Source: DASRIA01 sp963768885
Lineage (GTDB): Bacteria; Actinomycetota; Thermoleophilia; Solirubrobacterales; JBBDJG01
DNA length: 64,000 nt
Assembly (NCBI GenBank): GCA_963768885.1
Contig: CAVYJN010000006.1
Location: 1,319,029-1,383,028 of the forward strand
Direction: 5' to 3'
The notes under the pieces were generated by a model, which saw only the letters and a list, made by a program, of their open reading frames with translations, searched no databases and was not told the origin of the DNA. The position numbers were made by a program, and so were the translations under genes. Positions 53,609 to 64,000 of this stretch are shown here, in pieces; the first letter of the stretch is position 1; each line of letters starts with the position of its first letter.

Positions 53609-56070
53609 CTAACGGTACCGCTTGAGCGTTCGGAAACTCGCGAGATTCAGCTCGGACAGCACCCGCAGGCACGTGCCGGCCAGTGCGCCCGGGCGCGGAT
53701 GGCGCCCGTCGCCCTCCAAGCGCGACGCGCGGGATCCCGGGCCCCGGCGGGCCAAGTCCCTGCAGCGCACGGTAGATCGCGGTCAGGTGTGGGCCGCAGG
53801 GCGTGCCGGTGCTCGGCGACGGCGCGCGCGAACTCGACCTCGCCCGCGCCCCACCCCAGATGCAGGAAGCCGCGGGCCTCCGAAGGGCCGCTGCGGGCGA
53901 GCATCTCGTGGGCGGCCGCCGTGGGCGGCGGATCGAGCGCGAACACGTGGCTGAACCGCCCCACGGTCGCCGGGAGGCCCGCCAGGCCGGCGTGGTCGGC
54001 GAGCAACAGGTCCGTGCTGCCACACGCGGCGCCGGCGCAATGGGCGCGAGAGCTTCGCCCACGGCAGGCGCCCGAAGCGCGCCGCGTGGAGGTCGCGCTC
54101 GAGCACGGCGGCGCGGCGCGACACGTCCGCGCACACGAGCAGCAGGGACTCGCCGGTCGTCATCAGGTCGCCGACCAGGCCGAGCGCTCCCTGCCCGCGG
54201 CGGTCGACGACGGTCCGCGGTCGGCTGTCCGGCCGCCGGAGCACGTCGCGGGCCCGGCGCCCTCGAACGCCCGCCACACCTCGCTCCACCATGCGTCGTC
54301 GCTGATCCGGCACTCGCACGAGCGACAGCCGTCCTCCTCCGCGCCGTCCTCGGCGCCCGCCAAGGGATGCAGCGAGCGCACGACCAGGCGCGGCTCGACC
54401 GCGCCCTGCCACTCGTTCGCCTCGAGCCGCGCGGCGAGGTCGTGACGGGTGGCGCCGTCGCGCAGGCTGCCCGAGCCGGGCGCGATGCCGAACCCGACCG
54501 CGCGCGAGCGCAGGCCCCCGGAGGTGACGGTGAAGCGCACGTGGCGCCCGCCGCCCATCGGGCGCACGTCGGCGACCTTCGCGGCGGGGACGAGCACGTT
54601 GATCGCCGGGTTGCCCATGCCGAACGGGCGCAGCGCCTGCAGCTCCTCGGCGAGGTCGAGGCCGAGGGCGTCGCCGGGCACGACGGCATCGACGCGCTCC
54701 ACCTTCACGAGGTCCGCCGGCGTGAGGGCCGCGCGCGCATGGGCGACGATCGCCGCGCGGAAGCCCTCGACCCGCTCGGCGCGCACCTGCAGCCCGGCGG
54801 CCATGCGGTGACCCCCGAAGCCGTCCAGGTGCTCGGCGCACGCGGCCAGCCCGGCGTGGAGGTCGTACGGCGAGATGCTGCGACCCGAGCCGCGCCCCTC
54901 GCCCGACTCCGACATCGCGACCATCACGAACGGACGGTGATAGCGGTCGACCAGACGCGAGGCGACGATGCCGATCACCCCGGGGTGCCAGCCCTCCTGG
55001 GCCAGGACGTAGAGCGGATCGCCGCGCCGCCCGACCCGGTGGCGCCGAGCTCGGCGAGCTGGCGCTCGGCGTCGAAGAGGATCGCCGTCTCGACCGACTG
55101 GCGCTCGCTGTTGATCGCGTCGAGCTCGCGCGCGATCTCGCAGCGCGCGGTCCTCGTCCGCGGTGCAGCAGCAGCTCGAGCGCCGCGTCGGCGCGGTACA
55201 GGCGCCCCGCCGCGTTGATGCGCGGCGCGAGCGCGAAGCCCAGCGTCTGCTCGGTGACGCTCTGGGGGTCGACGCGCCGCGACGCGCAGCAGCGCGCGCA
55301 GCCCCGGCCGCGAGGTCCCCGCGATCGCGCGCAGGCCGTGCTTGACGAGCGCGCGGTTCTCGCCGACGAGCGGCACGAGGTCGGCGACCGTCGCGAGCGC
55401 CACGAGGTCGAGCTTGCGCTCGAGCTCGGCGGGGTCGCGCCCCGCCGCGCGGAGAATCGCCTGCGCGAGCTTGTAGGCGACGCCGGTCGCGCACAGATCG
55501 GCCGGATAGCCGTTGACCGACGGGTGCACGACCGGGCAGGCCGGCAGCACCTCGCCCGGGCGATGGTGGTCGGTGACGACCATGTCCATCCCGAGCTCGC
55601 GGGCGCGCTCGACCTCGGCGCAGGCGGTGATGCCGCAGTCGGTCGTGACCAGCAGCGCCGCGCCCGCCGCGTGCAGCTCCTCGACGCGCGCGACCGACAG
55701 CCCGTAGCCCTCCTCGCGGCTGGGCAGGCGCACGTGCGCCGCGGCGCCGAGCGCCTCGAGCGGCGCCGCCAGCACCGCGGCCGAGCAGACGCCGTCGACG
55801 TCGTAGTCGCCGTGCACCGCGATCGCGCTGCCCGCGGCCACGTGGCGCATCACGACGGCGACCGCCTCGTCGATGCCCGGCGAACAGACCGGGGTCGTGC
55901 TGCTCGGAGCCGTCGAGGAAGCTGCCGGGCGGCGGCGCAGGTCCCCGAAACCGCGTCGCACGAGGACGGCTGCGGTGGTGTGGCTCACGCCCAGGTCGGA
56001 GGCGAGCGAGACGCGCCCGCTCGTACGGGTAAGGATCAGCACGCCAGCGAGCCTCGGCCCTTCCGGTCAC
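53609..56070 (-). CDS. recJ: Single-stranded-DNA exonuclease RecJ (many frame breaks)
   Basis: 5'-3' ssDNA exonuclease of recombination and repair. Fragments in several frames follow RecJ order: RWRADPYPYERA and LGVSHTTAAVLVRRG; AVHGDYDVDGVCSAAVL; VTDHHRPGEVLPACPV (DHH motif); ATVADLVPLVGENRAL; LAQEGWHPGVIGIVASRLV; FGGHRMAAGLQV (DHHA1); and a C-terminal extension ending LASFRTLKRYR at a TAG. At least six indels are needed. Each fragment keeps coding-type codon use, so the gene was intact recently or the sequence is faulty. Confidence 0.85.
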
Positions 56071-56117
56071 CCACCGATGCTAGGAACGGGTCGCGGACGG
56101 AAGACGGCGGCCGCGTG

Positions 56118-56376
56118 CTACGCGTGCTGTCGCTCGACGCGCAGGCCCCAGAGGTAGGAGGCGCCGAGGCCGATCAGCGCGCCGGGGATCGCCTGGAACG
56201 CGGTCGCGAGGCTGGTGTCGTCGAGCTCGCCGCCGGCCAGGACAAATCCCACGACCACGGCGCCCAGCGCCGCGGCGCCGAAGGCGCCGACGATGCCGCC
56301 CCAGAAGTGGTCGGGCACGAAGACGGCGAAGTGCCAGATCGCGATGCCCATCATCGACCCACACCAGGAGGTTCAT
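56118..56376 (-). CDS. Small membrane protein downstream of secDF (frame break near the start)
   Basis: Three hydrophobic segments (WHFAVFVPDHFWGGIVGAF, ALGAVVVGFVLAGG, GALIGLGASYLWGL). The ATG at 56,376 has a strong GGGAGG ribosome binding site and overlaps the secDF stop. It reads MNLLVWV, then one surplus base separates it from MMGIAIWHF. About 85 residues if restored. Function unknown; coupling to secDF suggests the envelope. Confidence 0.65.
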
Positions 56377-59223
56377 CGACGCCTCCCGTGCTTGCGGCCC
56401 TTGCGCTGCTGGCGGGCGGCACGCTGCTTCTTGCGCTCGGCGCGCTCGGCCGCAGCTGCGCGGTGCGGTCGGCATCGGGTAACGAGCCGACCGGCGCCGG
56501 CTCTTCCTCGAATTCGATCCGGGCCTCATCGCGCGTCCGGGTCGAGCTCGTCCGCGCGTTCGCCGTCGCGTGCTCCATCTCGGCTCGAGCCGCTGCGACG
56601 GGCTCGCCTGGCGGCGCGGCCTTGCGGCGGGCGCGCGGCGTGTTTGCGCGTCCTCGCCGTGGGCGGGCTCGCTCTCGCGCCGCCCGCGGTCGTGACCGGG
56701 ATACGCGGGCACGCATCCGAGCTCGTCGATGATCGCCGGCGCCGTTGTTTGATAGGCCGGCTCGCGCTCCTTCCATTCCGTCAGCACCGGCGCAGCGATG
56801 AAGATCGACGAGTACGTACCGGACACGATCCCGACCAGCAGCGCGAAGGCGAAGTCCTTCAGGGTCTCGCCGCCGAACAGCAGCAGCGCGGTGACGCCCA
56901 TCAGGGTGGACATCGACGTCGCCAGCGAGCGCGTCAGCACGTCGCTCATCGAGCGGTTGACGATCTGCGTGAAGGCGGCGCGCGGCATGCGCGGCGCGTT
57001 CTCGCGGATGCGGTCGAACACGATCACCACGTCGTACAGCGAGTATCCGAGGATGGTGAGGATCGCCGCGACCGTCGACGTTGTCACCTCCCGGCCGGTG
57101 AGGGAGTAGACGCCCGCCGTGATCAGCAGGTCGTGGAAGAGGGCGATCATCACCGGGATCGCGAACTTCGGCTCGAACCGGAACGCGACGTAGGCCATGA
57201 TCAGCAGCAGCGAGGCGATGATCGCGATCACCGCGCTGCGAGCCACGGTGTCGCCGAACGTCGGGCCCACCGACTCGCTCGACACGCCGTCCCGAGTCAC
57301 GCCGAACTTCTGGTCGAGCACGCGCTCGAGGCGCTGGACGCCGCCCGGTCGCAGCTCCGCGGTGGAGATCTGCACGACGTGGTCGCCGAGCTCGGGGTTC
57401 TCGACCTCCTGGATCTTCGCGTCCGCGATGCCCAGCGGCCGCACCGCGTCGCGCACATCCTCGACGCTGGCGTCCTGCTCGAGGCTCGCGGTGACGCGCG
57501 TGCCGCTCTCGAAGTCGATGCCGAAGTCGAGCTCCTTCGTGGCGAGCGCCACGGAGCCGATCAGCAGGATGCGTCCCGACATCGCGAAGAAGCACTTCGA
57601 CTTGCCCATGAAGTCGAAGTTCCAGGTCACGTGCCGCTCGCCGGCGCCGAGCATCGCGGGGCTGCGCAGGATCTTCGAGCGTCCCATCGTGCCCAGCACC
57701 GCCTGCGTGAACAGCACGGCGGTGAACAGCGAGACGAGCGTCCCGACACCGAGGGTGAAGGCAAAGCCCTTCACGCCGGCAGTCGCCAGCACGAACAGGA
57801 TGAAGGCCGTGATCAGCGTGACGACGTTCGCGTCGATGATCGTCGCGATGCCGCGCTTGTAGCCGGTGGCGATCGCCGACATCGCCGATCTGCCGCCACG
57901 CAACTCCTCCTTGATGCGTTCGAAGATCACGATGTTCGCGTCGGCCGCGATCCCGATCGTGAGGATCAGTCCCGCGATGCCCGGCAGCGTGAGCGTGATC
58001 GGGATCAGCTTGATCAGCCCGTAGAAGAGGCCCGCGTACATGAACAGCGCGACACCCGCGATCACGCCCAGCAGGCGGTAGAAGGCCAGCAGGAAGAGGA
58101 TCACCAGCCCGAAGCCGACGATGCCCGCGATCAGCCCCTGGTGCAGCGCCTGCTTGCCGAGCGTTGCGGAGACCTGCGTCTCGCTGATCGGCTTCAGGTT
58201 GATCGGCAGCGCGCCGGTCTTCAGCACGTCGGCGAGGTCCTGCGCCTCCTGGAAGCTGAAGCCGCCCGAGATCTGCGCGCCCGTGCGCCCGTCGATCCCG
58301 TCCGGGTTCTCGCGGTAGTCGATGAACGGGCGCGAGACCACCTCGCGGTCCAGCACGATCGCGAACGTCTGGAACGAGCTCTCCACCGGCTGGCCCGGGA
58401 TCTGGCGGGTCTGGCCCCGCTCGGCCAGGCGGCGGGTGACCTCTTGGAAGTTCTTGCGGCCCTTGTCGGTGAACTTGAACGTGACGATCGGCTCGCGCGT
58501 CGTCGGGTCGTTCTCCTGGCGCGGGTCCTTGAGGTCGGTGCCGCGCACCTCCGGGTTGTCGCGCACGACGAAGTAGCGCTCGAACGGCGCGTCGGAGGGA
58601 AGGTTCTCCGGCCGCTCGGCCTTCAGCACCACGGTGCCGGGGGGGACGCGGAGCATCTCGTAGCCCTTCGGGACGTTGCCGTCGAACTCCGCGAGCAGGT
58701 CCTTGCGCGACGCGTCGGGCCCCGCGGCGAGCGTCTTGTTCGGCTCGGAAGAGGTAGTACGGGCCGGTCGTGAGTTGTTGTCGTCCATGACCGGCGGTTG
58801 CTGCGACGCTCGCTTGACCGCCGAGTACAGGCCGTCGATCGGGGTCTGGGGTTGCCGATCACGTTGCGCTCCCAGTCGTAGAGATGGAGCTGGGCGGTCG
58901 TGCCGACCTGCGTCTTCGCGCGCTCGAGGTTCTTGACGCCCGGCAGGCCGACGGAGATCTGGTCGGTGCCGAGCCGTTGGATCTCGGGTTCCGCGACGCC
59001 GAGGCGGTCGACGCGCTCGCGGATGATGTCGATCGCGCGGTCGATCGCTTCGGGCGTGACCTTGCTCTGCGGAGTCGGCTCGCCCTGGTAGACCAGCTCG
59101 ACGCCGCCCTTGAGGTCGAGGCCGAGCTTCGCATCTCCTTCGTGATCATGATGCCGATCGACGCGACCAGCAGGCCGAGCGTCAGCGCGATCACGGGAAC
59201 AGGTTGCGCCTGCGTGAGGTCAT
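56373..59223 (-). CDS. secDF: Fused SecDF protein-export membrane protein (several frame breaks)
   Basis: Uses the proton gradient to pull secreted proteins through SecYEG. SecD and SecF are one chain: the SecD part has KLGLDLKGGVELVYQ, the P1 domain and AGLILTIGIAADANIVIFERI; the SecF part has LDFGIDFESGTRV and TILGYSLYDVVIVFDRIREN. An Arg/Lys-rich tail ends KGRKHGRRR and overlaps the next start. Breaks occur near the N-terminus (59,190-59,200), at 58,740-58,850 (two compensating) and in the tail (about 56,400-56,700). About 940 residues if restored. Confidence 0.9.
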
Positions 59224-59278
59224 ATCTTGCGGAAGGGCACTTGCAAGCTCTCGATCCCCGCGGTCATTCTAGGTCCAC

Positions 59279-59729
59279 CTACCGCTTGGGGGTTAGCACC
59301 AGCAGCAATCCGCCGTCGTCGTCGTAGGCCGGGAACACGTCTGCGGTGGCCTTCGCCGGAAGGTCGCCCTCCGCCCTCTACCTGCACGTTGCGTCCCAAC
59401 ACCCGCACGCCCCATTCCAGCGAGGTTGCCGATGGGATCCTCGTCCTCGGCGAACTTGAGGCCCAGGACCTCCTTCACCGGGCGCCCGAGGGTCGCCTCG
59501 TCCTTGAGGCCCGGTGAGCTCGAAGCCTGCCACGGCCGCATCCGATGATGCGGGCCTCCGCATCGCAGACGAAAAAGGCCGCGTCGGGCGCCGGGTAATA
59601 GTCGTCGAGCAGCTCGAACATGAACCCGAAGCCGCACTTCGAGCATCCGCGCGGCTTCGCCGAGAACCCAGCCGTGCGGTCCTGAGAACTCAGGCGGTTT
59701 CCGCAGTTGGGGCAGATGAAGACGGGCAT
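59279..59729 (-). CDS. Zinc-ribbon plus PAS-like sensor protein (several frame breaks)
   Basis: Starts MPVFICPNCGNRLSSQDRT with a CxxC...CxxC ribbon (second pair in RGCSKCGFGF), then a PAS-like segment FELLDDYYPAPDAAFFVCDA. Later pieces in other frames are LKDEATLGRPVKEVLGLKFA, GVRVLGRNVQVE and a C-terminal DDDGGLLLVLTPKR before TAG. About 145 residues if three indels are repaired. It may be a small redox- or ligand-sensing protein. It sits between secDF and ruvB. Confidence 0.65.
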
Positions 59730-59809
59730 CGCACCTCGATGAGATCGACTTCGGCATCCTTGCCGCGAATCCTGAGCGCCGACCTCCACGGCGCCATACA
59801 ACTTGGAGA

Positions 59810-59863
59810 CCGCCGTCGGCGGGCTCTCATGACTTTAGGTGAGGGCGCAGCCCTCTCGATATT
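59810..59863 (+). repeat. Two-hairpin intergenic repeat, copy 3 (covarying stems)
   Basis: Hairpin CCGCC-GTC-GGCGG, 9-base spacer GCTCTCATG, ACTTTAGGT, hairpin GAGGGC-GCA-GCCCTC, then TCGATATT. The second stem differs from copies 1 and 2 on both arms in a pairing-preserving way, while the ACTTTAGGT and GATATT flanks are unchanged. CCTAAAG, the inverse of CTTTAGG, follows 18 bases later. It lies between the PAS-like gene and ruvB, both on the opposite strand. Confidence 0.75.
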
Positions 59864-59892
59864 CAGTGTGACTGCTCCGCCTAAAGACGGGC

Positions 59893-60940
59893 TTAGAAAA
59901 GGCTAGCGCCCCGCTCGCCCGTTTCGGACGGACGGGGAGCGCCGAGGTGGTCATAGGCGGCCGCCGTGGCCACCCGGCCCCGGGGGGTGCGCTTCGATAG
60001 GCCCCGCTGGAGGAGATAGGGCTCGTACACGTCCTCGATCGTGTCGGCTCCTCGCCGACGGCGACCGCAAGGGTCGAGAGGCCCACCGGGCCCCCGTCGA
60101 ACTTCTCCACGATCGCCCTCAGCAGCTCGCGGTCGAGCCGTTCGAGGCCGGCGATGTCGACCTCGAGCATCTCGAGCGCCTCCGCCGCGATCTCGGCACT
60201 GACGACGCCGGTGCCGTGCACCTGCGCGAAGTCGCGCACGCGCCGCAGCAGCCGGTTCGCCACGCGCGGTGTGCCGCGGGCGCGTTCCGCGATCGAACGG
60301 GCGCCCTCTTCCTCGATGTGGACGTCGAGGATGCCCCAGGCCGAGCGCTGCACGATCTGCGCGAGGTCGTCGGGCGGATAGTGCTCGAGGCGGTGCACCA
60401 CACCGAAGCGCTCGCGCAGCGGAGTGGTGAGCAGGCCCGTGCGCGTGGTGGCGCCGATCAGCGTGAACGCCGGCAGGTCGAGCGTCACGGTGCGCGCGCC
60501 CGCGCCCTGTCCGAGCACGATCGGCAGGCGGCGGTCCTCCATCGCGGGATACAGCGTCTCCTCCACCGCGCGGGTGAGCCGGTGGATCTCGTCGATGAAG
60601 AACACGGAGCCGGGCTCGAGCGCGGTCAGGAACGCGGCGACGTCGCCCTTGCGCTCCAGCGCCGGGCCGGCCGTCTGCAACGAAGGGCGCGTCGAGCTCG
60701 CGGGCCGCGATGTGCGCGAGCGACGTCTTGCCGAGCCCGGGCGGGCCGGCCAGCAGCACGTGGTCGAGCGGCTCGCCGCGCCGGCGGGCCGCTTCGATGA
60801 ACAGCGCGAGCTGGCCTTGAGGGGCTCCTGGCCGACGAACTCCTCGAGGCGCCTGCGGCCGCAGCGACCGGTCGAGGTCCTTCCTCGCCCGCCCTGACGG
60901 CGGAGACCTGCACGGCGATCTCGCCGGCCGGTGACGTCAT
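59893..60940 (-). CDS. ruvB: Holliday junction branch-migration ATPase RuvB (frame breaks)
   Basis: AAA+ motor acting with RuvA on Holliday junctions. Walker A is in LLAGPPGLGKTSLAHIAA, Walker B in VFFIDEIHRLTRAVEE, then GATTRTGLLTTPLRERFG and the sensor-2 region RGTPRVANRLLRRVRDF. The winged-helix end is YEPYLLQRGLSKRTPRGR. Breaks lie near 60,040, 60,670-60,700 and 60,800-60,890. The ATG overlaps the ruvA stop. About 350 residues if restored. Confidence 0.92.
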
Positions 60941-61537
60941 GCCGCCTTCACCGCCGTGCGCAGCGCGGCCGCGATCAAGTCCTCGGGCTCGGCGTCATCG
61001 GCGGTGGCAGGCGCGGCCGCCTCGAGCATGCGTTCCGCCTCGGCGGGGTCGTATCCCAGCCCCACGAGACCCTCGCGCGCGAGCGCGCGAGCGCCCATCC
61101 GGCGGGGTCGGCGCTAGGAGCCGCTGCGAGCTCCCCCGCGATCCGCTCACGTAGCTCCACGATCACGCGCTCGGCGGTCTTGCGGCCGATCCCGGGCACG
61201 ACCTGGAAGCGCTTCACGTCACCGGCCGCGATCGCGCGGCCGGGTGTCTGCGGGACGGTCGAGCCCGACAGCACGGCGAGCGCCATCTTCGGGCCGACGC
61301 CGGCGACAGAGATCAGCTGCAGGAAGAGCTCTCGTTCCTCGTCGGTACAGAACCCGTACAGGTGGGCGCCGTCGTCGCGGAGAATCATGTGCGTGCGCAG
61401 GGCGCCCTCACGACCCTGGCGGGCACCTTCGAGAGCGTCTGCGAGGAGACCGCGACGCGGTAGCCGACGCCGCCGCACTCGATCACCACGTGATCGGCAC
61501 GACGATCCGTCACCTTGCCGCTGAGGGAGGCGATCAT
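60937..61537 (-). CDS. ruvA: Holliday junction DNA-binding protein RuvA (frame breaks)
   Basis: Tetrameric junction-binding partner of RuvB. MIASLSGKVTDRRADHVVIE opens domain I, followed by ELFLQLISVAGVGPKMALAV and VPGIGRKTAERVIVELR (helix-hairpin-helix pair), and a C-terminal RuvB-binding domain ending TAVKAA. Breaks lie near 61,415 and 61,090. The ATG overlaps the ruvC stop. About 200 residues if restored. Confidence 0.92.
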
Positions 61538-62061
61538 GTGTTCGTATTCTGCGCCCGCGCCCGGACGCCTTCAAAGGCCGTCCTGGTTGTGAACGCGTGG
61601 CAGATCGCGAGTGCGAGCGCGTCGGCGGCGTGGTCGGCCGGCGGCGGCTCGGGCAGCGCGAGCAGCGCTCCCACCATTCTCTGCACTTGCTCCTTGGGCG
61701 CGGCGCCGCTGCCGCAGACGGCGAGCTTGACCGCCTGCGGCGTGTACGAGAAGCACGAGACGTCACGCGCGCCGGCGGCCGCCAGCACGGCGCCGCGCGC
61801 CTGGCCGACGGCGATTGCGCTGCGCACGTTGCGTCCGAAGTAGACCTCCTCGATGGCGAGCGCGTCGGGCCGTGCTCGTCGAGCAGCTCGACAAGCCGGG
61901 CGGCGATCGCGGCGAGGCGCCGCTCAGCGGGAGGCCGGCCCCGTCGAGATGACGCCGCCGCTGACGGTGCTGAGCAGCTGCGCGCGGGGTCGACTACGCC
62001 GAAGCCGGTCGAGGCGGTCCCGGGGTCGATCCCGAGGACCCTGATCGGGGCCTGCCGTCAC
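61534..62061 (-). CDS. ruvC: Holliday junction resolvase RuvC (frame breaks)
   Basis: Endonuclease cutting Holliday junctions. RVLGIDPGTASTGFGVV contains the first catalytic Asp, ALAIEEVYFGRNVRSAIAVG the catalytic Glu region, and DHAADALALAICHA the final Asp pair. Frames change at about 62,048, 62,000, 61,940 and 61,870. The likely GTG start directly follows the TAG of the TetR gene. About 175 residues if restored. The order ruvC-ruvA-ruvB is standard. Confidence 0.9.
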
Positions 62062-62749
62062 CTACGGAGTTTCCGCGTCGCGGCGGACGTTCCCTCCGAG
62101 CGTCAGCTCCCACCGCTCGCCGTCCTGCATCCGCCCGAGGCCCAGCCACATGAAGCCGAGCATCGAGCGCATGAGCTCCTCGCGCGGGACGTCCGGGTGG
62201 CGCAGCCACCATTCCGCGAGCGCGTAGTAGCCGGCGACGATCATCTCGGCGAGCTGCTCGGTCTGCCGTCGGCTCATTCCGGCGCGGGTCTCGGGCGGCC
62301 TCCATCTCCATCACGTCGGCCATCGCGGTCACCGCGGCGCGCGCAGGGCCTCCTGGCGGTCGGAGATCTCGGGGTCGGTCACGTCGCGGACGAACATGTG
62401 GAACGCGTGCGTGTCTTGCACCCAGCGGAAACCGGCGGCGGCCGCGTTCTCCATCCGCAGCGCTCCCTCCATGCCCGGCGCGGAGGCAGCGTCCACCAGC
62501 CGGCCGACCATCTCGTAGGCGGCGTTGTTCATCAGCTCTATGTAGAGCTCCTGCTTGCTCGCGAAGTGCTCGTAGATCAGCGCCTTCGAGATCCCGGCCG
62601 CCGCCGCCACATCGTCGATGCGGACGTGGTCCTTATCCGTGGTCGCCGAATGCCTCGTTCGCCGCGGCGAGGATGCTCTGCCGCCGCTGCTCGGCACTCA
62701 GGCGGCGGCGCGGCCCCTGGTCCGACATTCGCTCTACCCGTTCGGCCAT
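62062..62749 (-). CDS. TetR-family transcriptional regulator (frame breaks)
   Basis: Begins MAERVERMSDQGPRRRLSAE with the helix leading into RQSILAAANEAFGDHG. After a break near 62,640 come the recognition-helix segment DDVAAAAGISKALIYEHFAS and a ligand domain with FRWVQDTHAFHMFVRD. A second break near 62,330 precedes a tail ending GNVRRDAETP. About 225 residues if restored. Its target is unknown; it lies upstream of ruvC and downstream of the YebC gene. Confidence 0.88.
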
Positions 62750-62782
62750 GAAAGAGAGTTTCACACAGCGACTTCGGTGAGT

Positions 62783-62806
62783 GTCCCGTCAGTTAGGGAG
62801 CGGGAC
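62783..62806. repeat. Inverted repeat between YebC and TetR genes
   Basis: GTCCCG and CGGGAC separated by 12 bases, in the 61-base gap downstream of the YebC gene and upstream of the TetR gene. It could end the YebC transcript or be an operator for the TetR protein; neither is certain. Confidence 0.35.
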
Positions 62807-62810
62807 TCAG

Positions 62811-63548
62811 CTATGCGGCCGCTTCCTCCATAACCTCGGCGCGCATGTCGAAGTTCGCGTGGACCTGGTCGACGTCCTCCTGCTCGTCAAGGGCGTCGAG
62901 CAGGCGCAGCAGCTTGCCGGCGTCCCCGGCCTCGACGTCCACCGTCGTCTTGGGATCGACTGCTCGGTGGACTGCACCTCGACGCCCGCCTGTTCGAGCG
63001 CGTCGCGCACCGCGCGCAGGTCTGTCGCCTCGCACACGATGCGGATCGAGTCACCCTCGGGCGCGAGGTCGTCGGCGCCGGCGTCGAGGCCTCCATCAGG
63101 TCGTCCTCGCTGTAGCGGTCTGCGGGGACGAGCAGGACCCCTTCTTCTCGAACATCCAGGCCACGCACCCCGGTCGCCCAGCTTGCCGTTGGCCAGGTCG
63201 AAGATCTTCCGGATCTCGGCGGCGGTGCGATTGCGGTTGTCGGTCAGCACCTCGCACAGGATCGCGACGCCGCCGGGGCCGTAGCCCTCGTAGAGGATCT
63301 CTTCGATGTTGGCCGTCGCCGCTCGCCGGCGTCCTTTTTGATCGCCCGATCGATGTTGTCCTTGGGCATGCGTTGTCCCTGGCCTTGAGCAGGGCGAGGC
63401 GCAGGCTGGAGTTGCCCGCCGGGTCGGCGCCGCCTGCTTTCGCGGCCATGGTGATGTCGCGACCAAGCTTGGTGAACAACGCGCCGCGCTTGGCGTCAAC
63501 GACGGCTTTCTGGCGCTTGATCTGCTTCCATTTGGAGTGTCCGGCCAT
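62811..63548 (-). CDS. yebC: YebC/PmpR-family protein (frame breaks)
   Basis: Family of translation-related or DNA-binding regulators; recent work links some members to relief of ribosome stalling. The N-terminus MAGHSKWKQIKRQKAVVDAK is diagnostic. Later pieces in changing frames are EEILYEGYGPGGVAILCEVL, DNRNRTAAEIRKIFDLANGK, CVAWMFEKKG and the C-terminal DEQEDVDQVHANFDMRAEVM. At least four indels. About 250 residues if restored. It often precedes ruvC in bacteria, as it does here apart from the TetR gene. Confidence 0.92.
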
Positions 63549-63624
63549 TGCGGTGATTCTAGGAGGAGACCCTGCGGTCGCGAGGGCGAGGCTACGATCA
63601 GTGGCCCTACTTAGGAGGTCCTGA

Positions 63625-64000
63625 ATGGAAGCGTCGGCCGTTCGTAACGATGACCTCGCCTCGGAGGCGGGTCAGCGCTGGTGGATGTTCCTCGTGAGCG
63701 GGATCGGTCCGGGCGATCATCGCATTGACCGTGTTTCGCTTCGACATCGACAGCGCCGGGGTGATTGGTGCCATCGTCGGCGTGTTCTGCATCGTCGCCG
63801 GCGTCCAGCAGTTCGCCACCGTCGGCGTCGCCAGCACCGGATGGAAGATCGTCCACGTGATCCTCGGCCTGTTGTTCGCCGCCGTCGGGGTGCTCGCAAC
63901 TGCTCATCCCCACCGCACCTTCGTCGAGGTAGCCTCATCTTCGCCTTCTTCCTTGGGATCAAGGGGTTCTTCGACATGATGGTCGCGTTCATGTCCCGCC
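63625..64000 (+). CDS. HdeD/DUF308-like membrane protein (partial, frame breaks)
   Basis: Starts MEASAVRNDDLASEAGQRWW behind a strong AGGAGG site and continues off the right edge. Membrane segments in one frame are VIGAIVGVFCIVAGVQQFAT and IVHVILGLLFAAVGVLATA; a later frame has LIFAFFLGIKGFFDMMVAF. The repeated short spans fit the HdeD/DUF308 family, linked to acid stress in enterobacteria and common but uncharacterised in actinobacteria. Breaks lie near 63,710 and 63,930. Confidence 0.7.
   Translation, partial: MEASAVRNDDLASEAGQRWWMFLVSGIGPGDHRIDRVSLRHRQRRGDWCHRRRVLHRRRRPAVRHRRRRQHRMEDRPRDPRPVVRRRRGARNCSSPPHLRRGSLIFAFFLGIKGFFDMMVAFMSR

Overview
This is a high-GC bacterial chromosome segment that reads as an actinobacterium, most probably of the Thermoleophilia (Solirubrobacterales/Gaiellales). 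This is inferred from actinobacterial gene orders (dapA next to RNase J; rpsO, pnp and an M16 peptidase together; an integration host factor next to gmk and rpoZ), from SnoaL-like proteins beginning MSQENVE, and from Ku and small actinobacterial membrane proteins. No phage, insertion sequence or CRISPR array was seen.

Layout. Positions 1-9,617 hold RNase J and dapA, two overlapping plus-strand amidase genes, a LysE/SfLAP-type membrane protein, dapB, an M16 peptidase and pnp. Positions 9,752-18,813 are a minus-strand translation and RNA block: rpsO, ribF, a secreted protein, truB, nrnA, rbfA, DUF503, infB, nusA and rimP, with an attenuator-like leader before rimP. Positions 18,943-22,359 hold dtd, a TPR protein, coaBC, rpoZ, gmk and the host-factor gene. 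Positions 22,505-32,170 are a complete pyr operon (pyrR-pyrB-pyrC-isochorismatase-like-carA-carB-pyrK-pyrD) headed by a PyrR-binding RNA loop that covers the pyrR ribosome binding site. Positions 32,211-46,592 are mixed accessory genes: RNase Z, a SnoaL array around tRNA-Arg(CCG), a molybdopterin oxidoreductase, a candidate small RNA, Ku, a TlpA-like thioredoxin, CorA, then a CysO-like sulfur carrier and a threonine-synthase-family enzyme under a SAM-I riboswitch. Positions 46,856-50,936 are plus-strand HIT, phosphomannomutase, metallo-hydrolase and diacylglycerol kinase genes. Positions 51,018-63,548 are a minus-strand stringent-response, secretion and recombination block (rel, recJ, secDF, ruvB, ruvA, ruvC, TetR, YebC). 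The window ends in an HdeD-like membrane protein.

The most interesting signals are: (1) the SAM-I riboswitch / threonine-synthase-like / CysO-like unit, which could be a protein-thiocarboxylate route to homocysteine; (2) an intergenic repeat of two hairpins joined by a conserved ACTTTAGGT and ending GATATT, in three copies whose stems covary; (3) the rimP leader attenuator; (4) the candidate small RNA near 38,300.

Caution: many reading frames are broken by single-base indels in GC-rich runs. About six such breaks fall in the first 53 kb, but nearly every gene from 53.6 kb to the right end is broken, often several times. All are normally intact housekeeping genes, so I read this as poor consensus quality rather than biology, and give whole-gene spans with the breaks noted.
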